Assembly: GCA_963281155.1 (NCBI GenBank)
Contig: CAUJLY010000002.1
Coordinates: 5,766,001 to 5,830,000, forward strand
From: Rhabditophanes sp. KR3021
Lineage: Eukaryota; Nematoda; Chromadorea; Rhabditida; Alloionematidae
Direction of reading: 5' to 3'
Length of the DNA stretch: 64,000 bases
Position numbers and translations under genes: made by a program. The notes below the pieces were generated by a model. That model saw only the letters and a program-made list of their open reading frames with translations. It did no database searches and was not told the DNA's origin. Positions 22,770 to 34,594 of the stretch are shown here, in pieces (within the stretch, counting starts at the first letter, position 1; every line of letters begins with the position of its first letter).

Positions 22770-24983
22770 ATGCGTAACAAATATTTGGAAGGCGTCAAAC
22801 AAAAGCTTAAACTCATCGAGGAAGTAAGTTTGAAAAGTGTCATCCTAATTATTGGATCTTTTAGGAATCGGAACAAAAAGCGATTCTCAAGATGGCGAAT
22901 GAGTTGAAGTTGGAGGGGACTAAACTCAACAAATGCCACTCCTCGGCCCATGAACTTGAACCTGATGTAAGTCCTCGCGGAGATGACAGAGAGAGAGCAC
23001 TTGACGTCTTTAAGAGTCATTTTGGAACTGATAACGCTATTTCGCTTGGAGCATACTTCCATACTCATTTGAGGCGGGAAAAGGTCAATCGTAGGAATGA
23101 GATGCGCGCTTTGGAGCAATTTGTGAGAAATGCGGGTAATGAAAATTCAACTAGGACTTCGCTCGGGTTCCCCTGATTTGATTGAGATGGTAAAAAGTCT
23201 AAGAAACAATCGTCTGAAGGTGAATGAAGTTATGAAAGTTAGTGCGCCAACAAAATGCAATTCTGAGCATGCGGATTCGGACAGGGATATCGCTGGGAAA
23301 GACGTGGTGATGTGTTTGATGAAAGACATCAATCAAAGTCTTGAAATAAAATACCAGATGGTAGAAGAGAAGTGCTCAAAGCAAAAGATGAGACATGCGG
23401 AGTTGCTAAATCTAACCGCAACCACAAAAGGAGAGTATTTGGCAGAAAGATCGACATACAAGAAAAAGTTGAAGAAAAAGTGTATGGTCGGAAACTTATT
23501 GGGTCTGGTGCAAACTGCTAAGTCGCTTCAAGAGCGTGGAAAGCTGCTCGGTAAGGAAATTGATCAAATGAAAAAAGATGAGCTTGAAGAAGGGGAACAT
23601 GGGGGGATTAGCTCGCGTGTTTGTGGTGAACTATTAATTTTAAACTCACTAAAGGAGGAAGATGATGCAGCTACCAATGAGATTGAAAGTCTAGAAAAAG
23701 AATGGGGGAATATGATCGAAGAAATCCAAGCTCTCGAAGAAGGGATTTTAGTTGACTCAAAGAAATACAAGGAGGTTCTACTGAAATCCAAAGTTCTTCA
23801 GTCGAAAAAGGTTCTGGACGTTTTCTCACGAGTAAACAAGTCGGTCCTAGACAGTTCAGTTGTTGTTTGTAAAAGCTTGAGTGATTTGGTAGCGGAAATG
23901 GACCAGATGCACGAAGAAGTAGGGAAATTGGCCAAAAACAACACGGATAAGGAGTTTGAACTCTTAGACTTAGACGATAGAATCGAAGTTGAAAAAGATC
24001 GTTTGGAGCGCGCTAAAAGAGAAGCCGGCAAGATAGTAAAAGAAGACAAAAAGAAAATGGCTGAGGAAAGAAAAAGCTTTATGTTGGGGCAGATTGAAAA
24101 AGATAGAATAGTTGAAGAAAGAAAGATCTTAATGATAAAGCAGCTTGAAGAAGATAAAATTGCTTTAGAGGCAGGAGGAGTTGATATTGGTAAGAAACGA
24201 AAACTCAAACCGCTTGATACGAGTTTATTGTTTGCGGAGAGTCCAAACACTTCTATTCTAAAAGTCTCGGCAAAGAAGACTCCGACTGTCAAAGCCAAAA
24301 AACAAGTTGTAAAGAAAAGGAATCTATCCACTCCTTTGATCGAGAAATCAGGCAATTCTGTAGATTTTATGCGGGACTCTTCCCGTATTAGCCTTTTCGA
24401 CCGGGCGTTTGAAGATGAGAATGAAAACACGCCTTTGATGGGGAGAAGTAGCAAATCGGTTTCGTTTGCAGAGCCATCTCCTATGAGTTTATTCTCACAA
24501 GCAAGTGGCAACAAGAGAAAGGAAACAACAAAAAAGAAAGCTCCTGTCAAGAAAGTCAAACCCCCTCCTTCAATCGGTAAAGCTCCAAGTATTATCTCAA
24601 CTATTTCGAATGATTCTCGGACTAGTTTTGGATCAGCCTTTGCACACTTTGAAAATGCCGTTACTGACAAGGTCGGAACACTTTACACAAGTTCACCTGC
24701 CTTGAGTCCTACCAAAAAAGCGGAAACACCTTTATTCAAGAAACCTCTTAATCCAGTACCTAAGCAACGAGTCGGACAGGTTGAAGTGAGTGAAGTGAGA
24801 ACTGTACATAATGCCATGGATGTATCAAAAGGATCTTCTATCTCGGGGAAAGAAACTAAATTTGAACGCTCCAAACGTCGTGAGGCTGAGCAAGCTGAGA
24901 AAATGCGTCAAATTCAGCAGAAACATCTTGATATGTTCAAGAAGCTGCAGGATGAAGATTCCGATGAAGATGATTCTTTCTAA
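22770..24983 (+). CDS. Long coiled-coil protein with basic Ser/Pro-rich tail, one frame break
   Basis: Exons 22770-22823 and 22865-24983 with a 41-nt intron. The second exon changes frame once near 23170; removing one C of the CCCC at 23170-23173 joins the segments to give about 723 residues. The first 470 residues are charged with heptad-like runs (KIVKEDKKKMAEERKSF), implying coiled coil. The tail is basic and phospho-site rich and contains two imperfect copies of a unit starting TPLI/TPLM and ending SLF, about 33 residues apart. It ends in an acidic EDSDEDDSF. The style resembles kinetochore, centrosomal or chromosome-associated scaffolds, but no family is recognised. Confidence 0.7.
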
Positions 24984-25293
24984 GTAATTGATTAATTAAT
25001 AATATAATTTATGCTCTTTTAATATGAAATTTTAATCTAATAAATGATTACGATTAATTACACTTTCTAATTACTTGTATAAAAATTTAATATTTACATC
25101 CATGAATTGGATCTGGAAAAATGTATTACTCTTCTTTTGATCAAGAATAGTCAAATAATATTTAATTTATCATATCTTGTAGAGAAAAGACCAGATTAAG
25201 TCAAGTTTCTGGCAGTTATGATTCAAACAACCAATCAAACGGACTAATTTTTATTAAACAGACAAAATCTTTTTATAAATAAACAACAATGAA
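24984..25293. other. Spacer between convergent 3' ends
   Basis: AT-rich 3' region shared by the plus-strand coiled-coil gene (AATAAA at 25039-25044) and the minus-strand phosphohistidine phosphatase gene. Confidence 0.35.
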
Positions 25294-25647
25294 TTAATAA
25301 CCCTCATTTGAGAAGGTAATGTCATAATCTTCATACTCCTTCTTCAAGATATCCACAGCCATCTGGTGATCACCTCGTCCATACCCAACAGAATACCCAA
25401 AAACAAGGATCTTTTTTGCTTCTGGATCATGAATAATGCGCCCACCGCCAGGACAGTTTAATTTTACTTCTTTGCTAGCACCTTGCTTGACGTTATCCAA
25501 TATATCAGCATGGTAAGGACAACTAGAATCTCCTCTGACAATAAACTTGACTTGATCCGTTGCTTTGTCAGTGACTTTGATCAAAATATACTTGAATTTG
25601 CCGCTAGGAGATATTTCGACATCTTTAATAGTTTTGAAAGTAGCCAT
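25294..25647 (-). CDS. 14-kDa phosphohistidine phosphatase (PHPT1/janus family)
   Basis: Cytosolic enzyme that removes phosphate from histidine in proteins. 117 residues, single exon. The family signature is clear: SGKFKYILIKV near the N-terminus, CPYHADILDNV with the catalytic-type His at about residue 46 (His53 in human PHPT1), the nucleotide-loop-like GGGRIIHD, and VFGYSVGYGRGDHQ with the YDITFSNEGY end. Length matches the family (about 125). The frame is open for another 26 codons upstream to an earlier ATG, but that extension is hydrophobic and absent from the family, so ATG 25647 is preferred. Confidence 0.93.
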   Translation of the reverse strand: MATFKTIKDVEISPSGKFKYILIKVTDKATDQVKFIVRGDSSCPYHADILDNVKQGASKEVKLNCPGGGRIIHDPEAKKILVFGYSVGYGRGDHQMAVDILKKEYEDYDITFSNEGY

Positions 25648-25857
25648 AATAAGTTGTGCCAAGTGTAAATATCGTTTGCTGAACATCAACAAACACAATT
25701 TAAACAAAAGGACGGTTGTTTCCAAAACAATAATTTATTAAAGTCGTGGCAAGAATATAAAATAAAAAACCACAATAAAAAGAGGGCAGGAACAATTAGT
25801 AAAAATTTAATTTATTTCAATGGGAGGGCAAGAGATCTCAAATTGCAATTTAATACT

Positions 25858-27291
25858 TTAGTAGTTTCTACCACCGTAACGGCTTGCACTGGACTGCTGG
25901 TGAGGTCTCGAATAGGAAGATGAGTAACGGCGGGGGGAGCGAGATCTTGAACGGGTACGATTGTGGCGTTGGTGTTCATCTCGATGGCTGGTATGATTTC
26001 CATGTTCCATGTAATTACGAGGTCTAGAGCCACGAGGATCTGTTGGAGAATAACTGGAATCGAATCTTCTTCTGTCGTCGTATCGAGGTTCTTCTCTAAA
26101 AATGGGAGATTTTGGGTATGGATTTTCACTTCTATAAGCACCTTTATTCATCTCATCTTCATGATTAACCGCAACTTTCTTAGCACCATTAGGATTAGTA
26201 ATCGAAACAGCCAATTTTTGGTACATCTGCGATATCTCCCGAAATCTATTTCTTAAGGAAGTAATTCTTGTACCATAAGATTCATGCGAGAACTTGGTTA
26301 TATAGTCCAATATTTCCAGAGAACGCAAAACACCGTCTTTTCTAATCTTTAATTCACTAAGTCGTCTCAAATAATTGTCATGATCTACATTGCTCTTTTC
26401 TAAATCTTCTGTATCTACAAGATGGACTGCCAAATCTTCCAATTCGCTTAAGGTTCTTCCGAAATCTTTCTTTTGGCGTGGGTCTTTTACTGGGGTTTGT
26501 TTGACTGATTGGGAGGTCTCGGGTGCATGCTTTTGGGAGGTAAAAGATAATGGTTCACCACAATAGTATAAATTCAACTTTTATTAGATCTGCGGAAGGT
26601 AAAACGCTTCTATCGTCTAGAACTTTCACAATTCTATCGTATACTTTTTGGGTTGATTTGGCGTTTTGTCTTCTAAAGGCAAATATAAATTAATTTGCAT
26701 AACAAAACAACTTACTGGGCATGCTTCATAGCTTCCATCATAGCCGGAATGAAAGGATCTTTGAGGGTATTGTAATTTCTCATACACTTTTCCTCATGCA
26801 ATTTAGCATTATCTGAAATCTTTCCTTCGGCCTTTTCTTTTTCAATAATCTTTACTGCATTATTCCACTCTTGCTTACTAGTTTGAATTATCTCATTTAC
26901 TAGGTACAACATGGCTCCCTGTTTATCTTGATCTAAACAAATGATTAAACAACAAATAGTTTGACTTACTTAATTTAAAAAACTTAAGCCATTCTTCAGC
27001 CCATTGCGCGATTACTTTGCCATTATCTTTGATTAATTTAGTTAAAGCTCTTATGGATTTTTCTGTCACATTCAAGTCCTTAAATCTATTTAGCATGAAG
27101 GAAGGGGGCAACACCTGATCTGCCATGGTTAATACGGCTAGCAAAATTTCTTTATTTACACCAGTAGGTTCGTAACTGTCGAGATGTTCAATCGCTTCGT
27201 ATTCGAAACGGAATAACCAACTTTGCCAATTGGAAGGAAGTCTCTTTATATTTATTTTATGTGCAATAGTGTAAACACCTCTCCAACACAT
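25858..27291 (-). CDS. CID-domain protein with RS tail (RPRD1/CIDS-like), one frame break
   Basis: Probable nuclear factor binding the C-terminal repeat of RNA polymerase II. Exons 26970-27291, 26716-26932 and 25858-26672; introns of 37 and 43 nt splice in phase. The CID spans about residues 85-200: FMLNRFKDLN, then QGAMLYLVNEIIQTSK (compare LTFLYLANDVIQNSK in RPRD1), KDPFIPAMMEAMKHA and KVYDRIVKVLDDR. A predicted helical region follows, and the tail is RS/RRS-rich (RTRSRSRSPRRYSSS). In exon 3 the frame shifts once; dropping one T from TTTT at 26579-26582 gives 450 residues. The first in-frame ATG is at 27291; more N-terminal sequence on another exon is possible. Confidence 0.8.
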
Positions 27292-27682
27292 ACTATACGT
27301 GGTGGCCAAGGCATTTTTTATTAAATAAGAGCTTTTATGGAGTCTTAGAGCTTGATTGTTGTTTTGCCCAACAAAAACCTTTTTTAGTTTCTTTATTTGA
27401 TGGAGACATGTTAATTTATTTTCTTTAATTCACCTATTTATCTCATTCCTTTCAATATTTTTTTTCAAAGTTTGACAAAACTTTCCACCTGAAAGAGAAA
27501 CACACCCAGGAAACGTTTATTAAAATTGTTTATTGCTAAATTCGCTAATAATTGGAAAAACACTCTACTAATTATTTGTCATATTAATTTTACTAAATTA
27601 AATTTTTTCAGAGGTCTTACCATCTTATTTATTTCAACGTTTTAAACGTTCGAAAGCTACAAACCACAAATCGACAACAAGA
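27292..27682. other. Divergent intergenic region, CID gene and eIF3c
   Basis: Common upstream region for the minus-strand CID gene and plus-strand eIF3c. A TTTTTTTCAG at about 27603-27611 lies some 70 bases before the eIF3c start and could serve as an acceptor. No other motif recognised. Confidence 0.35.
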
Positions 27683-30562
27683 ATGTCCAAGTTTTTCAAA
27701 GGAGCCGTCTCAAGCTCTGACTCTTCAGATGCTTCCGACAACGAAGATCAAAATCAACCACAAAAGCAAAATCTCAACGAATATGCTCTTCCTTCCGACA
27801 GTGACAATGAAGACACTAAAAGAGTCGTCAGAGCCGGAAAGGACAAAAGTTATGATGCTTTAAAGACCAGTATTAAGATTATCAATAACGCTAAGAATGT
27901 CAAGGATATGACCAAGGTTCTGGCAGGCAAGTTCTATAAATCCTAAATTTAATTAAATGTAATTTAGAATTCGAAAAATTGATCAAAACATTCGAAAAAA
28001 CTAAGCCAATCTTGACTCGTGACAATCTTCCAACTCCTCGTTTTTACATTCGTCACTTAGTCCAGCTAGAAGAAACTATCACCTCTATCTGGGAGGATAA
28101 AGCCGTCAGAGCCTCGCTTTCCAAATCAACTGGCAAAAGTCTTTCCACCATCAGGCAAAAGGTTTCCAAATACAACAAGGCAATGGGGGATGAACTTACC
28201 AAGTACAAAGAAACTCCAGATGCTTTAGGATACAGTTCCGGTGAAGAACAAGTTTCCACTTTGAAGCACACTGACTCCGATGACGAAAGTCCCGTTAAGG
28301 CTCCTGTTGCTGACTCTAGAACTACTCAAAGTAAAAAGGCTATGGCCGGGAACGATAGTTCCGAAGATGACAGTGAATGGGGATCTGGCGATGAAACCGG
28401 CTCTTCTTCTGACTCTTCCATTAATCTCGAGGGAAAAGCTAAGGAAGATTTAAGACGATTCTTCTTGAAGAAGGAATTCAAGGTTGGGGGTGACACCAAC
28501 GATAAAGCCTCAGCTATGAAGAAGGAAAGAAGAAAGCAAATTGAAAAGAAGAGAAATGAAGATGGAGAGTCCGAAGATGAGGATGACAAATGGGAAAAAG
28601 TTATGACTAAAGAAGAAGCCAAGAAGCAACTATTTGACTCCAAGATCGAAATCACACCTGGTGTAGTTTTGAAGAAATTAGAAGAATTAATTGTCCAGAG
28701 AGGACGTGTTGCCACTGACAGAAAGGAATACCTTAAAATTTTGGAAGAATTAAGAAAGATAGTTGACGACAAGAAGTTCCCAATTGCCTTGTCGGCAAAG
28801 ATTTTGTTTGTTTCCATTTCTTCTTTGTTTGAACTTCACTCAAGAACTGCTGATTGCATGGATTTCGAGACCTGGAAAAAGACTCTTAAAGCTCTTGAAG
28901 AATTGGTCCATATTTTAAATGACAACAAAGACCTTATTATGACTGTTGCCATCAGCGATGAAGATGAAAACTGCATCGACCCAACCAAGCCTTTCAAACT
29001 TCATGGGTCAGCCGTCTTGTCAATCCACCGCCTCGACAACGAACTTACCAAAATCTTCCAATCCGCCGATTATCTCTCCACGGAGTACATCGACAAACTA
29101 AAGGGTGAGCAAGAATTTTGCAACTTGTTAGAAAAGCTGATGAAATACATCAAATCAAAGGAAGGCAAGGGTATCTTCCACGAAGACGAATACATCCAGG
29201 CTATGATGATGCGTGTTGAGCACATGTACTACAAATTTGACTACGAACACAAAGAAGACGGTGAAAAATTAATGGACTCCCTATGCAAAGAAGTCTATGG
29301 CTTCCAATCCGCCAAAAGAGAAAGACAAAGAGCTATGCTCTGCCAAATTTATCACCATGCTTTGCACGATCGTTGGCAAAAGGCCAAGGATCTTTTGTTG
29401 ATGTCTCATTTGCCTAATCTTGTTGACCACTCCGATCCTTCTACTCAAATTCTCTACAACAGAACTATTTGCCAACTTGGTTTGTGTGCTTTTAGGCATG
29501 GAAGTATCAAGGAAGCTTACAATGGTTTGTCTGAAATCCAAAATACTGCTCGCGCTAAGGAATTGTTGGCTCAGGGAGTTTTGTCTAGAACTGAAAAGAC
29601 ACCTGAACAAGAGAAACTTGAAAAATCAAGACAAATTCCGTTCCATATGCATATTAACTTGGAATTGATGGAATGCGTTTTCCTCATTTGTTGTATGTTA
29701 CTTGATGTACCAAGTATGGCTTTGGGAGAGTATGATGTCCGCAAAAGAACCTTGTGCCGTTCTTTCCTCAGTCAGTTGAAGTTTTCTGAGCGTTCTGCCC
29801 TAATTGGACCACCAGAAAACTCTAGAGAACATGTTGTCGCTGCTTCTAGAGCAATTCTCGTAGGAGATTGGAAAAAATGCCAGGAACATCTCATAAACGA
29901 CAAAATGAACGTGAAGGTTTGGAATTTATTCAGAAATGCCGACCAAGTCAGAGAAATGGTAGTTGCCCGAGTTCAAGAAGAATCCCTCAGAACTTATCTT
30001 CTCATGTACACTACTGTTTACGAAACTATCTCCTTGGACATTCTCGTCAATTTGTTCGAATTGCCCAAGCACAAAGTTCATGCCACCATTTCTAAGATGA
30101 TTATCCAAGAGGAATTAATTGCTTCTCTAGATCAACCTACTGATTGCTTGATTATGCACAGAATCGAGCCAAGTCGCATCCAATTGCTTGCTCATAATTT
30201 GGCTGAAAGAGTGTCGCAACTTTGCGATATTACTGATCAGGTAAGGAAGATAATGCTTTTATTTCTTTTTATGGGCTTTAATTTCTCTTACTTGCTCTTA
30301 TTAGCTTTTATTAACTTTTACGAGCCTTAACTAATATAATCTTTTTCAGATAATCGAACCTCGCCAATTTAAAAACAATTACAACGGAAAGAGGCTGTAC
30401 GATTCCAACCGCCAACACACCAACGAAAACAGAAACGATCGCCAAGGAAATTACGATAATAACCGTCGTGCTCAAGGAAACAACCAAGACAACAGAAACA
30501 AACCTGGAGTCAACAAGGGTAATAGAAACCGCAACCAAGAAAACAATAAATCACGTAATTAG
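27683..30562 (+). CDS. eif-3.C: Eukaryotic translation initiation factor 3 subunit C
   Basis: Core PCI subunit of eIF3, which recruits mRNA to the 40S ribosome. Exons 27683-27926, 27968-30240 and 30350-30562; 909 residues (human 913). Exon 1 opens MSKFF with acidic Ser clusters and DTKRVVRAGKDKSYDAL, as in eIF3c. Later blocks include FYIRHLVQLEE, the PCI region and the winged-helix stretch LFELPKHKVHATISKMI. The first intron (27927-27967) must use a GC donor (G^GCAAGT) and a TTTAG acceptor to give the conserved AEFE join; any GT choice breaks the frame. Exon 3 encodes an Asn/Arg/Gln-rich tail. Confidence 0.95.
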
Positions 30563-31085
30563 ACTGGGAAATTTCTTCACACCCTTACATCCTTTTATTA
30601 AACAAATATATTATTATTTATCAATCCTTGGTGATGGTTTGGACTTTTCTTTTGGTCTTATTAAAGACACTTAACAGTTTTGTTGTGGATCGGTTACATT
30701 CTTTACTGACAATCATTTGTCTCTTGCTTCGTTCCTTTAGTGGTTCGTCTAATTGTTATTTTCTTTTTTGGATTGTTGCTCACCAGCCTTCTAAACTTGT
30801 TTTATATAAAAATAATTTGTTGAAATTAAAAATGTTTATTATATCACTGTCTTTAATTGTTTTAAGTCGAGATGGTTAGTTAATATATAAGTTTCATGTA
30901 CAACAAATTTATATATACTAATTAGGTATGGAGATAGAGATTGCAAAGATATCGCGTGACCATAAAATTACAACTGCATTTCAATGAAAAGATCGGGGGT
31001 TTGTCTTTGAGTTTGCACGTATTAAGATTACTATTTATAAGGACAGAAGTTATCGCATTTATTTGGTTTTGACAACGTGGTTAGT
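30563..31085. other. Intergenic spacer, eIF3c to HGD
   Basis: T-rich 3' region of eIF3c followed by the HGD upstream region. Open frames here are hydrophobic by-products of T-richness. No supported feature. Confidence 0.35.
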
Positions 31086-33897
31086 ATGCAGGAACAATTT
31101 AGCAAGGTTTGTTTTTTCGTAGGTGTTTGTTTATAACTTTTTTTAGTTGAAGTATCAAACTGGTTTTGGCAATGAATTTGCTACTGAAGATCCAAGATGT
31201 GTAGGAGCTCTGCCAGAACGACAAAATAGTCCTCAAGTGTGTAAATTCGGACTCTACGCGGAACAACTTAGTGGAACAGCTTTCACTGTTGCTAGGAAAG
31301 ACAACCAAAGATCATGGTTGTACAGAATTAGACCAAGTGTCAAGCATTCTCCTTTTGAGAAGCTTGAAGATGGTCCATCAAACTTTTCAAATGACGATTC
31401 TGAATTCGAGTCTACTCCGAATCAAATGAGATGGAATCCACACCCATTTCCTTCCAAATCTGAATCCGTCGATTTTATCAAAGGTCTATTCACCTTTTGC
31501 GGAGCTGGAAGCGTTAAATCACGTAATGGTATCACAATTCACATGTATTCTTGCAATACCTCGATGAAAAACAAAGCTTTTTATAATTCTGACGGAGATT
31601 TCTTAATTGGTACGTAGAATTATTAATGAATAATTTAATACTTATAGTGCCACAACAAGGAACTTTGTTTTTAACAACTGAATTCGGTCGTTTGCAAGTG
31701 AAACCAGAAGAGATCGTAGTAATTCCACAGGGAATCAGATTTTCTATTGATGTTACCCAGGAGTCAAGAGGCTACATCCTCGAAGTATTCGGCTGCCACT
31801 TCCAACTACCCGACCTTGGCCCAATCGGAGCAAATGGTCTAGCCAATCCACGCGACTTCGAATACCCAGTCGCTTGGTTTGAAGAAAATGACTCAAGCTT
31901 CGAAATAGTAACCAAGTACCAAGGAAAGCTATTTGTCAAAAAACAAGACCATTCCCCCTTTGATGTTGTTGCTTGGCACGGCAATTACGCGCCTTATAAG
32001 TAAGCACTTTATTAAACAAAAACTATCAAAATTATATTTAAAAAAATGAAAATAGTTAGCTTTAAAGAATTCTCGTAGTATAAGATCTGCTGCATTATCA
32101 TTAATTTCTGGAAGCATGCTGCAGACTTCCTCAAATAAGGGATGCCTGAATCCAAGTTTGTCAATTGAAATCTTAGGGTATCAATTAAGATAGATTCTAT
32201 ATTCCCCGCAACTTGTTTTGATTGGTGCCACTTCTTTAATATAATGATCTCGTTCTTACCAAATGACCTATCATAGGCAACTTCTTTGATGAAGTCATCC
32301 TTTTTGTGGAACAGCATTTCTGGTTCAATACAATGATCAAATTTTGATTTGTGGCTATACATTCTTTCGACAAAGTCATTATTTGTTCCCCCTTCTTGAA
32401 TCCAGCTTCGGCCCAGTTGTTATGTACGACTCTTCCTATTCCACCAAAATAATAGTTTATGATCTTGTTGTACATATCATGTACACATAACAATCCCTTA
32501 CTAGGAATTCTTTCACAGCATGTTTTAGAGTTTCCTCTGACTCCAAGTTAAGTTCCTCTTCACTATCTGAGTCGAGTTTTGTTCCCAATTTAAAGCTTCT
32601 GATCAACCCATCCTTCAGATATTCCACTAATTTCTTTGCCTTATCTGCTTATGCTGTTTTCGCCTCAAGTTTCTTGATTTTTTGTCTGACGACCAACAAC
32701 TGAGCTCTTAGTCCATTACAACAAGATGACAGAAGTGGTGACTGTCTTTAAATTGTTGATTGCAAAGCTCGCAAAAGAACTTCATATTTTCGTTCTAAGC
32801 ATTACTGTCATGGAACGCATTCCCTAAGTTTCAAAATTCCACAAAATAACTAATATAATAACATATGCTTTTCAACTAACCATCAATAACTCGATCATTA
32901 TTCTGTGGCAAACCAGCATTCCTATTATTTTCACCATCAGTCAGTTGACCTAAAATGAAAGAATTATTGCATACAATTAGTTTTTATTCTACTCCCATCC
33001 ACAAAATTTCTACTTCTTGCAGAGGTTGGCATTCCATCGTCAGAGTAACCAATTTTCCCTTCCATATTGTTACTAGCACTTTTACCAAATGGCCTAGAAG
33101 TGCTGTCATCACTTCTTTTGCACGTAGGTTTAGTTTTCTTCTTATCTTCCGCATAATAGTTCAATAACACCTAATAAGAGGCGATCTTGAGCACTAAAAT
33201 AAACAAAGTGAATTAGCAAGCTATATTTGATCTTAAAAGGTACAATGTCTTAACCCAGTGTTTGATTAACAGAATAATTAAAAACATGCTATCTTTTACG
33301 TTAATATTTTATTTTCAAAACAATTTTGCAGATACGATTTAACAAAATTTATGGTGATCAATAGCGTTTCATTTGACCACTGCGACCCTTCAATTTTTAC
33401 AGTCTTAACAGCTCAATCATCCAGGCCAGGAGTTGCCATAGCTGACTTCGTGATATTCCCTCCAAGATGGGGCGTAGCGGACCATACTTTCAGACCACCT
33501 TATTATCACAGAAATTGCATGTCTGAATATATGGGTCTAATTAAAGGTGTCTACGAAGCTAAAGAAGGCGGATTTGCTCCAGGCGGTGGTTCTCTCCACT
33601 CAATCATGACACCCCACGGGCCTGATTATGCTTGTTTTGAAGGAGCATCAAATGCTCTTTTAACTCCCCAGAGAGTAGCTGAAAACACAATGGTAAGTGG
33701 TTGTTGTCAGTAACTTTTTTTACCCATTTATTATTCAATCTCATTGTCAACATCTTTTTAACTTATTTTTGCCTTTTCAGTCCTTCATGTTTGAATCTTC
33801 ACTTCATATGGCCATAACCAAAACAGCCATGAATGCAAATGTAGACCAAGACTACTATAAAGACTGGCTTCCACTAAAGAAGCATTTTAGTCTTTGA
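31086..33897 (+). CDS. hgo-1: Homogentisate 1,2-dioxygenase
   Basis: Fe(II) enzyme of tyrosine/phenylalanine breakdown that opens homogentisate to maleylacetoacetate. Five exons: 31086-31106, 31147-31609, 31648-31999, 33332-33692 and 33781-33897; 437 residues (human 445). Introns are 40, 38, 1332 and 88 nt. Motifs include [70 protein letters not shown] and MTPHGPD. The iron ligands are present: the His and Glu in HRNCMSE and the His of TPHGPD. All joins are in phase and match the human protein. The third intron is about 30 times the local norm and contains opposite-strand gene remains. Confidence 0.96.
32012..33205 (-). pseudogene. Decayed gene nested in HGD intron 3
   Basis: Read on the minus strand, the intron holds successive coding-like blocks: a Lys/Ser-rich block at about 32964-33170, a small exon near 32883-32951 bounded by AG and GT, a possible zinc-knuckle ([16 protein letters not shown]) near 32735-32790, a coiled Lys/Glu/Asp segment, and a long region at 32012-32490 with a coherent protein spread over at least three frames ([11 protein letters not shown], then [16 protein letters not shown], then [16 protein letters not shown]). 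Besides frame changes there is an in-frame TAA in the coiled segment. The density of damage is far above that of genes around it, so I call it a pseudogene. The family is not recognised. Confidence 0.5.
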
Positions 33898-34594
33898 GAA
33901 TTTTTAAGTTTATTTAAGAAAAAAATGTTATTACCATCTATTAATCAGTAATCTTTGAAAATAAATAGTTAATATGTCCTTTTTGGTTGCCATTTATTCA
34001 TTTTGCTTTTTCATTAAAATAAAAAATATGCGATTCATGCTTTGGGGATTATTAGATATAAATAAATGTTTATTCAAAAAGGAAATATCCTCAAAATGAA
34101 GAGATACTTATCAATAACATTATTTACGAAACGTTCTCATCCATATTAGTTTGATAAAGTCCCCTATCCACTACCACCAACGCTCCCTAATCTTATCAAA
34201 TTAACGAAGACACACAGTCCTAACTTATATTCTGCCTTGCCCTACTTTTTTTAAAGACATTACATGGTACTACATATCCAAAATTACACACTTTTAGGCC
34301 ATAATTTTATAAGGCAAGAGCTGGGCTTTGTGCACAGGGCCTTTTATCGTTTATTGAACATCATATATACACTTCGTGTTCTATTATATTCAGTTTTGCC
34401 TTTTAAAGTGTATATACAACCAATTCATTCATAGGTCCTAAACATATAAATAATATTTAAGAGCCACTAGCATCCACAAAGCAGCAAATTAAAGAGGTGG
34501 AGACATCCCTAAAGTCAAAGTGTCCTGGTCCATCCATTGCCCATTATCAATCTTGGGCAATACAGTTTTTTAACTAAAAAATTGTTACCCACAA
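33898..34594. other. Intergenic spacer after HGD
   Basis: About 700 AT-rich bases carrying the HGD 3' region. No supported gene, repeat or RNA. Confidence 0.35.

Noticed and set aside
23133..23151. 19-nt micro-intron as a general explanation of frame breaks
   Set aside because: It fits one or two cases, but segments of different sizes and compositions would be needed elsewhere, while a homopolymer one-base error explains nearly all.
23798..24670. 290-codon minus-strand open frame
   Set aside because: Antisense shadow of the Lys/Ser-rich coiled-coil gene; composition (Ser, Phe, Leu) is the complement pattern of that gene.
25648..25725. N-terminal extension of the phosphohistidine phosphatase
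   Set aside because: Open upstream codons give a hydrophobic leader absent from the family, and the family start fits ATG 25647.
27292..27309. Earlier TTG start for the CID gene
   Set aside because: Non-ATG start with no support; the first in-frame ATG at 27291 is simpler.
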